This document shows positions 19,129-28,161 of a stretch of DNA of 64,000 nt, piece after piece. Both the position numbers and the translations under genes were made by a program. The notes beneath the pieces are model-generated. The model worked only from the letters and a program-made list of their open reading frames with translations. It searched no databases and was not told where the DNA came from. This DNA comes from an uncultured Paracoccaceae bacterium. Lineage in GTDB: Bacteria; Pseudomonadota; Alphaproteobacteria; Rhodobacterales; Rhodobacteraceae. Position 1 is the stretch's first letter. Every line of letters starts with the position of its first letter. The DNA lies in the NCBI GenBank assembly GCA_947488605.1, contig CANKZJ010000001.1, forward strand, positions 558,001 through 622,000. Reading direction: 5' to 3'.

Positions 19129-19605
19129 CACGCTTACTCCCCACACTCATTATTCAAATAACATCAACATGATTTGGCCTGATGAGCCTCTCACGAGACG
19201 TCTCGGTCGTTAGTCCTTCAATAGGCGGAAAATTGCCACATTTCCGATCAGCACTCAAGAACAAATCGGCATTTAATCGCCTAGTTGTGAACAAGTAGAG
19301 GAATTGGTTGCTACTTTTTCTATTTCGGAAACCAAAAGCAGGCTTTGTTAACACCTCATTTACATCAAATAATACAATCTTAAGTTGATTTCATGCGATT
19401 GGCGCATTCAGTAGAATCAGCACCCACCAGAATTGTCGCAGAATGAGGCTCAAGCTTGGCTCGCGTCGTCGATCACGGGCACTCAAACCTTATTGCGGTC
19501 CAATCGGTCCGCAACCGTGAGGCCAGCCCGCCCTTTCCCTTGCAGTGAGGGGCGTTATGTTGCATCCCGAACGCGACGTTTCTAAGATAACGAAAAGGGA
19601 CCACC
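19129..19605. other. Gene-free region between membrane-protein gene and cobS
   Basis: No convincing ORF lies here. The left two-thirds is AT-rich and contains the perfect 12-bp palindrome CGAGACGTCTCG (19194-19205). Near cobS there is a stem TTGCGG/CCGCAA (19493-19498 with 19509-19514), extended inward by CC/GG past a T-T mismatch, then a GC-rich stretch with CGCCC/GGGCG. These suggest a structured cobS leader. No match to the conserved cobalamin riboswitch boxes is seen. Confidence 0.5.
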
Positions 19606-20592
19606 ATGGCCGACGGTACGACCGACATGCACGCAAAACCAACCGAGGAAGTCTCGGTTCGTGAAGTGTTTGGCATTGATAGTGATATGAAGCTGAAAGG
19701 CTTTGCTGACCGGTCCGATCGCGTCCCTGAGATCGACCCTACCTATAAATTCGACCCTGATACGACTTTGGCGATCCTTGCCGGTTTTGGGTATAACCGC
19801 CGCGTGATGATCCAAGGTTATCACGGCACAGGTAAATCGACACATATTGAACAGGTCGCAGCGCGCCTGAATTGGCCGGCTGTGCGCGTCAATCTCGACA
19901 GCCATATCAGTCGGATTGACCTGATCGGTAAAGACGCGATCAAACTGCGCGATGGCGTGCAGGTGACGGAATTCCACGAAGGCATATTGCCTTGGGCGCT
20001 GCGCAACCCCGTCGCGATCGTCTTTGACGAATACGATGCCGGTCGCGCGGACGTTATGTTCGTGATCCAGCGCGTGCTGGAAACCGACGGTAAGCTGACG
20101 CTGATGGATCAGAACGAGATTATCACGCCGAACCCCTACTTCCGCCTGTTTGCCACTGCCAATACAGTTGGCTTGGGTGACACAACTGGCCTTTACCACG
20201 GCACCCAGCAAATCAACCAAGCGCAGATGGACCGTTGGTCTTTGGTCGCAACGTTGAATTACCTCAGCCATGATGCTGAAGCGGCGATTATCTTGTCGAA
20301 GTCTCCGCATTTTAATACTGAAAAGGGCCGCAAACAGATCAGCCAGATGGTGACCGTCGCAGACCTGACGCGGACTGCCTTTATGAACGGTGACTTATCG
20401 ACCGTCATGTCGCCGAGAACAGTGCTGGCTTGGGCTGAAAATGCGCGCATCTTCCAAGACGTCGGTTACGCTTTCCGCCTTTCCTTCTTGAACAAATGCG
20501 ATGAACTCGAGCGCCAGACAGTCGCCGAATTCTATCAACGCTGCTTCGACGAAGAGTTGCCGGAAAGCGCTGCAAGCCTCAGTTTGGGCTAA
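19606..20592 (+). CDS. cobS: Cobaltochelatase AAA+ ATPase subunit CobS
   Basis: CobS and CobT form the chaperone-like ATPase that drives CobN to insert cobalt into hydrogenobyrinic acid a,c-diamide in aerobic cobalamin synthesis. The 328-residue protein has Walker A at 71-79 (GYHGTGKST), Walker B at 138-142 (IVFDE) and the AAA+ sensor region LFATANTVG. An N-terminal CobS motif ([17 protein letters not shown]) is present. cobT is encoded 1.1 kb downstream but separated by a terminator and two small genes, so the two are probably not one transcript. cobN is not in the window. Confidence 0.97.
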   Translation: MADGTTDMHAKPTEEVSVREVFGIDSDMKLKGFADRSDRVPEIDPTYKFDPDTTLAILAGFGYNRRVMIQGYHGTGKSTHIEQVAARLNWPAVRVNLDSHISRIDLIGKDAIKLRDGVQVTEFHEGILPWALRNPVAIVFDEYDAGRADVMFVIQRVLETDGKLTLMDQNEIITPNPYFRLFATANTVGLGDTTGLYHGTQQINQAQMDRWSLVATLNYLSHDAEAAIILSKSPHFNTEKGRKQISQMVTVADLTRTAFMNGDLSTVMSPRTVLAWAENARIFQDVGYAFRLSFLNKCDELERQTVAEFYQRCFDEELPESAASLSLG

Positions 20593-20627
20593 GGCCAGCG
20601 CGATCCTAGCGGCGTTCGATCAGCAAT

Positions 20628-20655
20628 AAGGGCGGGTATTTCCCTCGCCCTTTTT
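20628..20655 (+). terminator. Rho-independent terminator after cobS
   Basis: A 9-bp stem (AAGGGCGGG pairing with CCCTCGCCCTT, one G-T pair, 7-nt loop) runs into TTTTT, 36 bp past the cobS stop. Confidence 0.85.
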
Positions 20656-20742
20656 CGCTGTCGCCAGTCACACAACAATTAGTTTTCAAAATGCCTTATT
20701 GGCAGACACATTTTTTACCTGCATGCTATATTTATGTGCGGT

Positions 20743-21117
20743 ATGAAAACTATTACCCTCGTTGTTGCGCTTATCTTGGCCGCCTCCGGCCCTGTAAGGG
20801 CGCATGATCACAGTCAGCTGCAAACGTTCGCCACCTGTGCGGGCCGCCTTTCTGCCGTGATGGAATACCAGTGGATGTTCGACGGCGATGCGTCAGAGCG
20901 AACCAAGGTGCAACGCGCTACTGTCCTCGAATTAATTTCAGCAATCATGGACCCACAAATGGGCCGCCAAGTCTTAAGCTGGCGGCTTTCGGGCAAGCAG
21001 GCACAAAATCAATTGCTGACCCGTGGGACATTCAATGATGATGCCCAAGACGCCACCTGGGCAATGGCGCAAGCGTTGCGGTTTGAGCAGGAATGCACCG
21101 GGTTATTGCTCAGCTAA
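20743..21117 (+). CDS. Small secreted protein of unknown function
   Basis: No family is recognised. The product (124 residues from the ATG at 20743) begins with a clear Sec signal peptide, KTITLVVALILAASGPVRAH, with likely cleavage after ARA-type residues. The mature part is mostly helical and contains two cysteines far apart (TCAGRLSAV and QECTGLL), which could form one disulfide in the periplasm. An ATG at 20734 is also in frame. It lies between the cobS terminator and another small unknown gene. Confidence 0.6.
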   Translation: MKTITLVVALILAASGPVRAHDHSQLQTFATCAGRLSAVMEYQWMFDGDASERTKVQRATVLELISAIMDPQMGRQVLSWRLSGKQAQNQLLTRGTFNDDAQDATWAMAQALRFEQECTGLLLS

Positions 21118-21218
21118 AGTAATTTACTTCAAACGCAGTCAAAAAAACCTTTGGCTTGTCATAATGAAGCCGATTTTCTAGGCATGATGCTATTAAACTC
21201 ATAATACCGGAGCCGATT

Positions 21219-21584
21219 ATGAAGATGAGAATTGGGACAGAGCTGCCTGCAGATTATGTCGTCAGCCACGAAGACCTTGCCGAAACTGCGTCAACACTCA
21301 TTGCGCATACGCTGCTGCCGCTTTTTGCCGAGAATATGAGCGAAGAGATGGCCAAAGCAAATGTCGAAGGTATCGTGACGGAATTGGCCTATCTTTTTGA
21401 CGAAGGTGAAATCCAATTGGGTGGCAAGGTTTTCCGCCCGCGTCTGGCGTTTGTTGATGAGGCAGGCCAAATTCTGCCCGGCGCAGCCGAGCTTGCGACA
21501 TTGCATGAACTGGCAGAAGACCCCTTTGAGATTGCACCAGAGGCAGGCATTACCTTCGAAGAACCAGAATTCGTCGAAGAGTAG
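21219..21584 (+). CDS. Small acidic protein of unknown function upstream of cobT
   Basis: A 121-residue acidic, cytoplasmic protein with no recognised domain. The N-terminal half is helical (ADYVVSHEDLAETASTLIAH) and the C-terminus ends in a run of Glu-rich sequence (GITFEEPEFVEE). CGGAG stands 7 nt before the ATG, a good ribosome site. It ends 75 bp before cobT on the same strand and may share its transcript, but no functional link can be shown. Confidence 0.6.
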   Translation: MKMRIGTELPADYVVSHEDLAETASTLIAHTLLPLFAENMSEEMAKANVEGIVTELAYLFDEGEIQLGGKVFRPRLAFVDEAGQILPGAAELATLHELAEDPFEIAPEAGITFEEPEFVEE

Positions 21585-21659
21585 GCAGGGATTCCACCGC
21601 CGGGGACTGGTCTTTACCCCCACTGAGTTCTAGTTTGCGGGTGAGCAAAGGACCCCGCT

Positions 21660-23540
21660 ATGAATAAACCATCCGACAATCCAGCCGACCCGTTCAAAAA
21701 GGCACTGGCTGAAGCGACCAAAGTGATGGCAGATGACCCCGAACTGGCGGTCACCTATTCGGTTGATCCTGCGGGGCAGACCGCTGACACGATCCGGCTG
21801 CCGCAAGTGTCGCGCCGCATGACACGTGATGAGGTGCTTTTGGCACGCGGCACGGCTGATGCATTTGCGCTGCGTCATAAGTTCCACGACCCAAAGGTAT
21901 CGGCCCGCTACATGCCGCAAGGTCAGATGGCCCAAGATCTTTATGATGCGATGGAAACGGCACGGATTGAAGCCGTGGGTGCGCAATACATGCCCGGCAC
22001 TGCTGGCAATATCGACGCCAAAATCGGCAACGAGGCCATGCGCAAGGGCTACGATCAGATCAACCAGGCCTCTGATGCGCCTTTGGCCGTCGCTGCGGGC
22101 TATTTGATCCGGCATCTCGCCACGGGCCGCGACCTTCCGAAAGGTGCCGAAAACGTCATGGAATTATGGCGCGGGTTTATCGAGGATCATTGCGGCGGGA
22201 CGCTCGAAAGCCTGACTGATACGTTAAATGACCAACAGGCTTTTGCCAAATTTGCACGTCAGTTGATCAGCGATATGGGCTATGGCGATCAGCTGGGCGA
22301 TGATCCTGATACGCTTGACGATGATCAAGATGATGAAGCCGAAGAAGGTCAGGACGACAATCAAGACGAACCTGACAGCACGGGCGATGACGACAGCGAA
22401 GGCGAAGAAGCCGAAGGCACGCCAGAGCAAAGCCAAGAAGACCAGCAAGACGCCAGCCAAGCGCAGGTCAGCATGGACGACCAAGCTGATACAGAGATGG
22501 GCGAAGAGGCGGAAATGCCCGAAGGTGAAGCGCCATTAGAGCCGCCAGCGCCGCAACCTGTCTCAGATGCTGATCCTGACTATAAGGTTTCGACAGTTGA
22601 GTTTGACGAAGAAATAGGCGCCGAAGATTTGGCCGAACCTGTGGAGCTGGAACGTCTACGCGCGTATCTTGATCAGCAACTTGATCCACTGAAAGGTGCC
22701 GTGTCGCGCCTCGCCAACAAATTACAACGCCGTCTACAAGCACAGCAGAACCGCTCGTGGGAATTTGACCGCGAAGAGGGCATTTTGGATGCCGGGCGTT
22801 TGGCCCGCGTCGTAGCGTCCCCCACAACACCGCTATCTTTCAAGGTCGAAAAAGATACTGATTTCCGCGACACTGTCGTGACGCTGTTGCTCGATAATTC
22901 CGGTTCTATGCGTGGTCGTCCCATTTCAATCGCCGCGATTTGTGCCGATGTCATGGCTCGCACGTTGGAGCGTTGTGATGTGAAGGTCGAGATTTTGGGC
23001 TTTACCACCAAGGCATGGAAGGGCGGTCAGTCGCGCGAAAAATGGCTGGCGGACGGGCGCGAAGCGACGCCGGGACGCTTAAATGACTTGCGCCATATCA
23101 TCTATAAATCAGCCGATGCGCCATGGCGTAGGACGCGGCCCAATCTGGGACTGATGATGAAAGAAGGTCTGTTGAAGGAAAACATCGATGGCGAGGCATT
23201 GGAATGGGCGCACCGCCGGATTATTGGCCGCCAAGAGCAGCGCAAGATCTTGATGGTAATTTCAGATGGCGCGCCTGTCGACGACTCAACTTTGTCTGTT
23301 AACCCTGCGAATTACTTGGAAAAACATCTTCGCGATGTGATTGCGATGGTTGAGAAACGCAAAGCGGTTGAGTTGGTCGCAATTGGCATCGGCCACGACG
23401 TCACACGTTACTACGAACGCGCTGTGACCATTACAGACGTTGAACAACTGGCTGGTGCGATGACCGAACAATTGGCGAGCCTCTTTGACAGCGACCCCCG
23501 CAAACGCGCCCGTGTTCTGGGAATGCGCAAAGCAGGGTAA
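21660..23540 (+). CDS. cobT: Cobaltochelatase subunit CobT
   Basis: CobT (626 residues) pairs with CobS as a hexameric ring acting on CobN during cobalt insertion. It has an N-terminal helical region, a long acidic low-complexity linker (about 215-310, runs such as [14 protein letters not shown]), and a C-terminal von Willebrand A domain whose MIDAS is DNSGSM at about 412-417. GVSRLANK-type helices and [20 protein letters not shown] match the CobT C-terminal family. The acidic linker is normal for CobT. The ATG follows a modest AAAGGA site. Confidence 0.96.
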   Translation: MNKPSDNPADPFKKALAEATKVMADDPELAVTYSVDPAGQTADTIRLPQVSRRMTRDEVLLARGTADAFALRHKFHDPKVSARYMPQGQMAQDLYDAMETARIEAVGAQYMPGTAGNIDAKIGNEAMRKGYDQINQASDAPLAVAAGYLIRHLATGRDLPKGAENVMELWRGFIEDHCGGTLESLTDTLNDQQAFAKFARQLISDMGYGDQLGDDPDTLDDDQDDEAEEGQDDNQDEPDSTGDDDSEGEEAEGTPEQSQEDQQDASQAQVSMDDQADTEMGEEAEMPEGEAPLEPPAPQPVSDADPDYKVSTVEFDEEIGAEDLAEPVELERLRAYLDQQLDPLKGAVSRLANKLQRRLQAQQNRSWEFDREEGILDAGRLARVVASPTTPLSFKVEKDTDFRDTVVTLLLDNSGSMRGRPISIAAICADVMARTLERCDVKVEILGFTTKAWKGGQSREKWLADGREATPGRLNDLRHIIYKSADAPWRRTRPNLGLMMKEGLLKENIDGEALEWAHRRIIGRQEQRKILMVISDGAPVDDSTLSVNPANYLEKHLRDVIAMVEKRKAVELVAIGIGHDVTRYYERAVTITDVEQLAGAMTEQLASLFDSDPRKRARVLGMRKAG

Positions 23541-23586
23541 CACCTCGCTGATGGGGTTGCGGATTTGAATTCTAAAGGTCTCTTAT

Positions 23587-25371
23587 ATGTTTCAAAGCTT
23601 TAAGGCGCAAACTTCACCCCAGCAAGGCCCTCCTAGATTGGCTGATCTGCGTCGTGTGATGGCAGATCAAAACTACGATGCCTTTCTTGTGCCCCGCGCA
23701 GACGCCCATCAAGGCGAATATGTCGCCCCCCGTGATGCCCGCCTGGCTTGGTTGACCGGGTTTTCCGGTTCAGCTGGATTTTGCGCTGTCACACAGGACA
23801 TTGCCGGCATTTTCATCGACGGTCGCTACCGCGTACAAATACGTGCCGAAGTGGCAAGCGATTTCACTCCGGTGCATTGGCCTGAGGTGCAACTTGGCGA
23901 TTGGTTGTCAGAGAAGCTATCAGACGGTGCAACCCTTGCTTATGATCCATGGCTACACACCATCAGCGAAATCGATGCACTGCGCGCGCGGCTAGACCAG
24001 ATCTCGCTTGTGCCGACTGACAACCTCATCGACGCTATATGGGCCGATCAGCCTGCGCCACCGGATGCCCCTTTTGCTGCTCATGCAATCGAACATGCCG
24101 GTGAAAGCCACGCGGACAAGCGCGCGCGCCTTGCGGCGAAAATGGATACGGCGGCAGCTATCTTGACGTTGCCTGATAGTATCGCGTGGGTGTTAAACAT
24201 CCGCGGGACAGATATTGATCGCAATCCGGTGCCGCAAGCCTTTGCCATTCTTTTTGACGACGGGCGCGTTGATCTCTTTGCCGGTGCGGGCAAGGCGGAT
24301 GATATCTTGGCCCATCTCGGATCAGACGTCGCCGTGCATGACATAGCGGATTTTCTTGACACTTTGTCAGGCCTCACAGGCACGATTACAGTCGACGCTA
24401 AGTCCTGCCCCGATATTATTGCGACCACACTGAAGTCCGCAGGTTGTGACGTTATCGAAGGGCAAGATCCTTGTGTCCTACCCAAGGCCTGCAAGAACGC
24501 CGCCGAGATATCTGGCGCGAAAGCCGCGCATGAACGTGATGCAGTCGCGATGGTCCGATTTCTTGCTTGGTTGGACGTTGAAGCACCGAAAGGCCAGCTG
24601 ACAGAGATCGATGTCGTTACCGCATTAGAAGGGTTCCGCACGCAGACCAACGCCCTTCGTGACATCAGCTTTGAGACCATATGTGGTTCTGGGCCGAACG
24701 GTGCGATTGTCCACTACCGTGTGAGCGAGGACACTAACCGTCCTGTCAGCCCCGGCGAGTTGCTGCTTGTTGATAGTGGCGGTCAATATATTGATGGCAC
24801 GACAGACATCACACGCACGATGGCGATTGGCACCCCCACAGACGAACACAAGCGTTGCTACACCCGCGTACTGCAAGGCATGATCGCCGTTAGCCGTGCA
24901 CGCTTTCCCACAGGGGTGGCAGGCCAGCATTTGGATGCACTGGCACGGGCCCCACTGTGGATGGCGGGACAGGATTATGATCACGGCACAGGGCACGGCG
25001 TGGGCAGCTATCTAAGTGTGCATGAAGGGCCACAAGGCATTTCTCGTCGGTCAGATGTAGCGCTCAAGCCAGGCATGATCTTATCGAATGAACCGGGTTA
25101 CTACCGCGAGGGTGCGTTTGGCATTCGGATCGAAAATTTGATTGTTGTTATCGATGCTCCTGCCCTTGATGGAGCAGACGATCGCGAAATGTTGGCTTTT
25201 GACACTTTGACCTATGTTCCGTTCGACAAGCGTTTGATAGACCTTTCCCTGCTTACACACGCAGAACGGGGCTGGATTGATCGATACCATGCCGATACAT
25301 TGGCGCTTCTTGCATCACGTCTTGATGACGACACACGCGCATGGCTGACGCAAGCCTGCGCAAAATTGTGA
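23587..25371 (+). CDS. Aminopeptidase P family (Xaa-Pro aminopeptidase)
   Basis: This cytoplasmic M24B peptidase cleaves an N-terminal residue followed by proline. The 594-residue length matches the long form with two N-terminal creatinase-like domains plus the catalytic pita-bread domain. Metal and catalytic residues appear in LLLVDSGGQYIDGTTDITRT (two Asp ligands), GTGHGVGSYLSVHEGP (His) and ILSNEPGYYREGAFGIRIEN (two Glu). A C-terminal helical extension (ERGWIDRYHADTL) is present. The start is preceded by AAAGGT. It lies 46 bp after cobT. Confidence 0.93.
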   Translation: MFQSFKAQTSPQQGPPRLADLRRVMADQNYDAFLVPRADAHQGEYVAPRDARLAWLTGFSGSAGFCAVTQDIAGIFIDGRYRVQIRAEVASDFTPVHWPEVQLGDWLSEKLSDGATLAYDPWLHTISEIDALRARLDQISLVPTDNLIDAIWADQPAPPDAPFAAHAIEHAGESHADKRARLAAKMDTAAAILTLPDSIAWVLNIRGTDIDRNPVPQAFAILFDDGRVDLFAGAGKADDILAHLGSDVAVHDIADFLDTLSGLTGTITVDAKSCPDIIATTLKSAGCDVIEGQDPCVLPKACKNAAEISGAKAAHERDAVAMVRFLAWLDVEAPKGQLTEIDVVTALEGFRTQTNALRDISFETICGSGPNGAIVHYRVSEDTNRPVSPGELLLVDSGGQYIDGTTDITRTMAIGTPTDEHKRCYTRVLQGMIAVSRARFPTGVAGQHLDALARAPLWMAGQDYDHGTGHGVGSYLSVHEGPQGISRRSDVALKPGMILSNEPGYYREGAFGIRIENLIVVIDAPALDGADDREMLAFDTLTYVPFDKRLIDLSLLTHAERGWIDRYHADTLALLASRLDDDTRAWLTQACAKL

Positions 25372-25436
25372 CGCGTTGCATTTAGGCACTACTGTTCAGT
25401 GGCCCACGCGCCGCTTCGCTCAAAAGGGAATTTACT

Positions 25437-25778
25437 ATGGCTGATCACATCAAAATTCGCCCGGCGACAGGAACTTGGGTTGTACGTGCGGCCGGTGCAG
25501 TCATTGGCGAGAGCAAGAATGCATTGGAGTTAACCGAGGGCGATTACCCTCCCGTTATCTATTTTCCACGCGGCGATCTTGCGATGGCTTTTCTAGATCA
25601 GACTGACATGTCGTCCAAGTGCCCCTACAAAGGCGAGGCCAACTATTTCACGATCGTCGCAAAAAGTGGGCCAATTGCGAATGCCGCATGGTCCTACGAG
25701 GACCCGATCGAAGCTGTTGCCGAGATCAAAGGCCACATCGCGTTCCACAATGCCAAAGTGGCTGTCGAACAGGTCTAG
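25437..25778 (+). CDS. DUF427 domain-containing protein
   Basis: The 113-residue protein fits DUF427: VRAAGAVIGESKNALELTEG, YPPVIYFPRGDLAMAFL, SKCPYKGEANYFTI and AAWSYEDPIEAVAEIKGHIAF are the conserved blocks. The fold is a small beta structure of unknown function, probably cytoplasmic. The stop overlaps the stop of the convergent ClC gene (CTAG shared). Confidence 0.93.
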   Translation: MADHIKIRPATGTWVVRAAGAVIGESKNALELTEGDYPPVIYFPRGDLAMAFLDQTDMSSKCPYKGEANYFTIVAKSGPIANAAWSYEDPIEAVAEIKGHIAFHNAKVAVEQV

Positions 25779-27463
25779 GAATGCTCTTCGGCGGCTGTCT
25801 CTGACAGGGCCCGGTTCATCGCACGCAAAGCGTCCACTTGGAAAAGTGCGCCCCAAAGTTCGGGCGGTGCGTCCTCACCACCTAAAGTCACGACGGGAAT
25901 GAACCGATGGCTGGACCGCTCGAAAATAGGCATCGCCTGTTCTAGTGTTGCGTTGCCATCCACATAGACACCGTCGCGGACAAGATCCCAGCAGTCCTCA
26001 GCGGGTGCCGCATTGTCGGATTCCATATCGCGCATGATGCTCGACACTTTGAACGTGGCAAGGAGGTACGCCTGCGGTCCAGCGGCCAAATGCACATTGC
26101 GGCGTTCCAATTGGGTCAAGAAGAACGACCGGTCGACAAGTCGTGACGACAATGATGTCGACATTGACACGGCAACCATCACGGCAAGCCCGGTCTGCCA
26201 GTCACCCGTCAACTCAAACACAATGAGGGTTGTTGAAATCGGCGCGCCCAAAACTGCGGCTGCGACGGCCCCCATCCCCGCCAAAGCGTAAAGTGTCTCG
26301 CTACCAGAAACTGTCGGAAAAATAGACGTCGCGATTGCGCCAAATGCAAGACCGGTGAGAGCGCCGACCATCAGCGACGGCGAGAAGACCCCGCCACCCA
26401 TGCGACCACCCATCGTTATGGCGACCGCAACAACTTTGAGGATGACAAAGACGATAGCCTCATGCAGCAGCAGCTCGCCTGTCAGGGCTGCCGATGTGGT
26501 CTCGTAGCCGACACCGATGATGTGCGGCCACCAAATGGCCAAGATACCCAACAAAGCACCTGCAATGGCCGGACGTAGAAACCGTGGAATGCCTGTTTCA
26601 TTTTGCACATAAGTGCCAAAGTCATCCGCGAGAAAGATCGCTTTCATCAATGCCACGGCCACCAGGCCGCAAACCAAGCCAAGGATCAGGAACGCGGGCA
26701 GTTCGACATAGAAACCAAGTGCGTTTTGAATAGGCAGCACAAACTCGGTCACGTCACCAAAGACGAGCCTGTTGATGACCGTTCCAACGGCCGAGGCGAT
26801 GACGATTGGTGCGAATGCATGGACGGCAAAATGCCGCAACACGACCTCAAGCGCGAATAGCGCGCCGGCAATGGGGGCATTAAAGCTTGCAGACACGGCC
26901 GCCGCGACAGCACATCCCAAAAGGTCACGTCCTGTAATGCCGTTCGCATTGATCCAACGGCACACCGCCGTCGACACAATCGCCGCAAGATGTACGACCG
27001 GACCCTCCCGACCCGTCGAGCCGCCTGTAGACAACGTGATCATCGATGCCGCAGCTGATGCCAGCCCACGTCGCACTTCGACCCGACCTTCTGCGAGTGC
27101 TGCGCCCTCGATCACATCCGCGACCGACCGCACACGGCCATCATCGGTAAACCGGTCCAGGATAATACCAACAATCAAACCGCCACAAATCGGGATAATT
27201 AGGATATGATACCACGCCAAATTGGCTGCAAAGGAATGCAAGGTAAGGACATCATCGTATCCATAGGCCGCCGTTTGAATCGCGTAGATCCCAAGGCGAA
27301 ACAGTACCGCGACAAGACCTGCTGCAATTCCGATCGCAAGCGCAATGAACCAGAACTGAATTTGGTTTGGCCCGTGTTTTTTCATGACCAAAGCAGCACT
27401 CCGGCAAGCCTGCGTTGCATCAGCAATCCCTTGCTGTAGCAACTCTTTCGCAGGCTTTCCCAT
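25775..27463 (-). CDS. ClC family chloride channel/transporter with C-terminal CBS domain
   Basis: The 562-residue membrane protein has the ClC core: GGSTGREGPVVH at about 148-158 with the gating Glu153, SFNAPIAGALFALE, and GGVFSPSLMVGA. These residues line the anion path. After the membrane part, a cytoplasmic region with VYVDGNATLEQAMPIFERSS and FIPVV resembles a CBS domain, which may sense nucleotides. Whether it is a channel or Cl-/H+ exchanger cannot be decided. A hydrophilic stretch of about 35 residues precedes the first helix. Upstream lies a 0.7 kb gene-free region full of inverted repeats. Confidence 0.93.
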   Translation of the reverse strand: MGKPAKELLQQGIADATQACRSAALVMKKHGPNQIQFWFIALAIGIAAGLVAVLFRLGIYAIQTAAYGYDDVLTLHSFAANLAWYHILIIPICGGLIVGIILDRFTDDGRVRSVADVIEGAALAEGRVEVRRGLASAAASMITLSTGGSTGREGPVVHLAAIVSTAVCRWINANGITGRDLLGCAVAAAVSASFNAPIAGALFALEVVLRHFAVHAFAPIVIASAVGTVINRLVFGDVTEFVLPIQNALGFYVELPAFLILGLVCGLVAVALMKAIFLADDFGTYVQNETGIPRFLRPAIAGALLGILAIWWPHIIGVGYETTSAALTGELLLHEAIVFVILKVVAVAITMGGRMGGGVFSPSLMVGALTGLAFGAIATSIFPTVSGSETLYALAGMGAVAAAVLGAPISTTLIVFELTGDWQTGLAVMVAVSMSTSLSSRLVDRSFFLTQLERRNVHLAAGPQAYLLATFKVSSIMRDMESDNAAPAEDCWDLVRDGVYVDGNATLEQAMPIFERSSHRFIPVVTLGGEDAPPELWGALFQVDALRAMNRALSETAAEEHS

Positions 27464-28161
27464 GAGATGGCTTTCTTAGGTCAACGCGAGACGCGCAATT
27501 CGAAGAGCACACGATGGCACCGTGCGCGTTATCCTCTTGGTATTTCATGTGTTTGATGCATCCAAGTTATTTCTAAGCAACCGACGCTGCTGCAATGAAA
27601 ACTTTGTCATCATCGGACTGCGCGGCATCCCGATAATCATACGTGGACAACATCCTTGACTGTTCGTTATCCAGATTATCTTGCCCCACTGACACAACCC
27701 CTGCGTGATCCATCCAACATGACGCTACGTCAGAAGAACACCTCTGCATTTAGGTTGGCGATATATTCGTGAAACTAATCTGGAATAAATGCCCCTTATT
27801 ATTATGAATTCAGTTGGCATTTACCGTTTAGTTTGAAGGGTATCTTACACCCTCGCGGTAACAACCTCCGATAGTTATGTCAGCAATAGTGACATACTTT
27901 GGTATAGGTTGCTGACCCTAAGGGAAACCTGCTAACACCATGACACGAGGTGTGTAATTGCCTCAAAGCGTGGTGAGTAAAAAGAGTACTGACCTGCTAT
28001 TTTAGCAAATATGTACTCGATGTTAATCGGAGGTTGCGCTGAAACCTTCAGAAAATGAACACTGTGAATCGCGGAGGTGAGTGGCCGAGAGACACAAGTA
28101 TGAGTGGGCTGGGTAACAGGTATTTGTTCAGGGCGTCGCAAATTGCGGCGCCCATTTCGTT
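27464..28161. other. Gene-free region with several inverted repeats upstream of the ClC gene
   Basis: No credible coding frame is seen in these 0.7 kb between recN (3' end) and the ClC gene (5' end). It is visibly more AT-rich than the flanks. Inverted repeats cluster in it: AGGGT/ACCCT (27837-27853), TATGTCA/TGACATA (27876-27896), GTCAGCAA/TTGCTGAC (27879-27916) and a nested GAGTAC/GTACTC around TGCTA-TTT-TAGCA (27984-28018). It may hold the ClC leader, a small RNA, or a decayed element. Confidence 0.45.
27876..27916. ncRNA. Candidate structured element with two mutually exclusive hairpins
   Basis: Hairpin A pairs TATGTCA (27876-27882) with TGACATA (27890-27896), 7-nt loop. Hairpin B pairs GTCAGCAA (27879-27886) with TTGCTGAC (27909-27916) and holds an inner ATAC/GTAT stem. 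They share GTCA, so only one can form at a time. This could be a riboregulator or a protein operator; transcription is unproven and the strand unknown. Confidence 0.3.

Noticed and set aside
19345-19365. CtrA-binding site (TTAA-N7-TTAA)
   Set aside because: Only TTAA-N7-TTTA is present, a partial match in AT-rich sequence, and it is far from a start codon.
19441-19605. Cobalamin riboswitch upstream of cobS
   Set aside because: A fragment CCGCAACCGTGAG looks a little like the core, but the GGTG-AA-TCC and B12-box segments are missing.
28071-28140. tRNA-Ser-like 5' end (GGAGGTGAGTGGCCGAGAG)
   Set aside because: No matching anticodon arm, T-arm or 3' acceptor strand can be formed downstream, so it is at best a chance resemblance or fragment.
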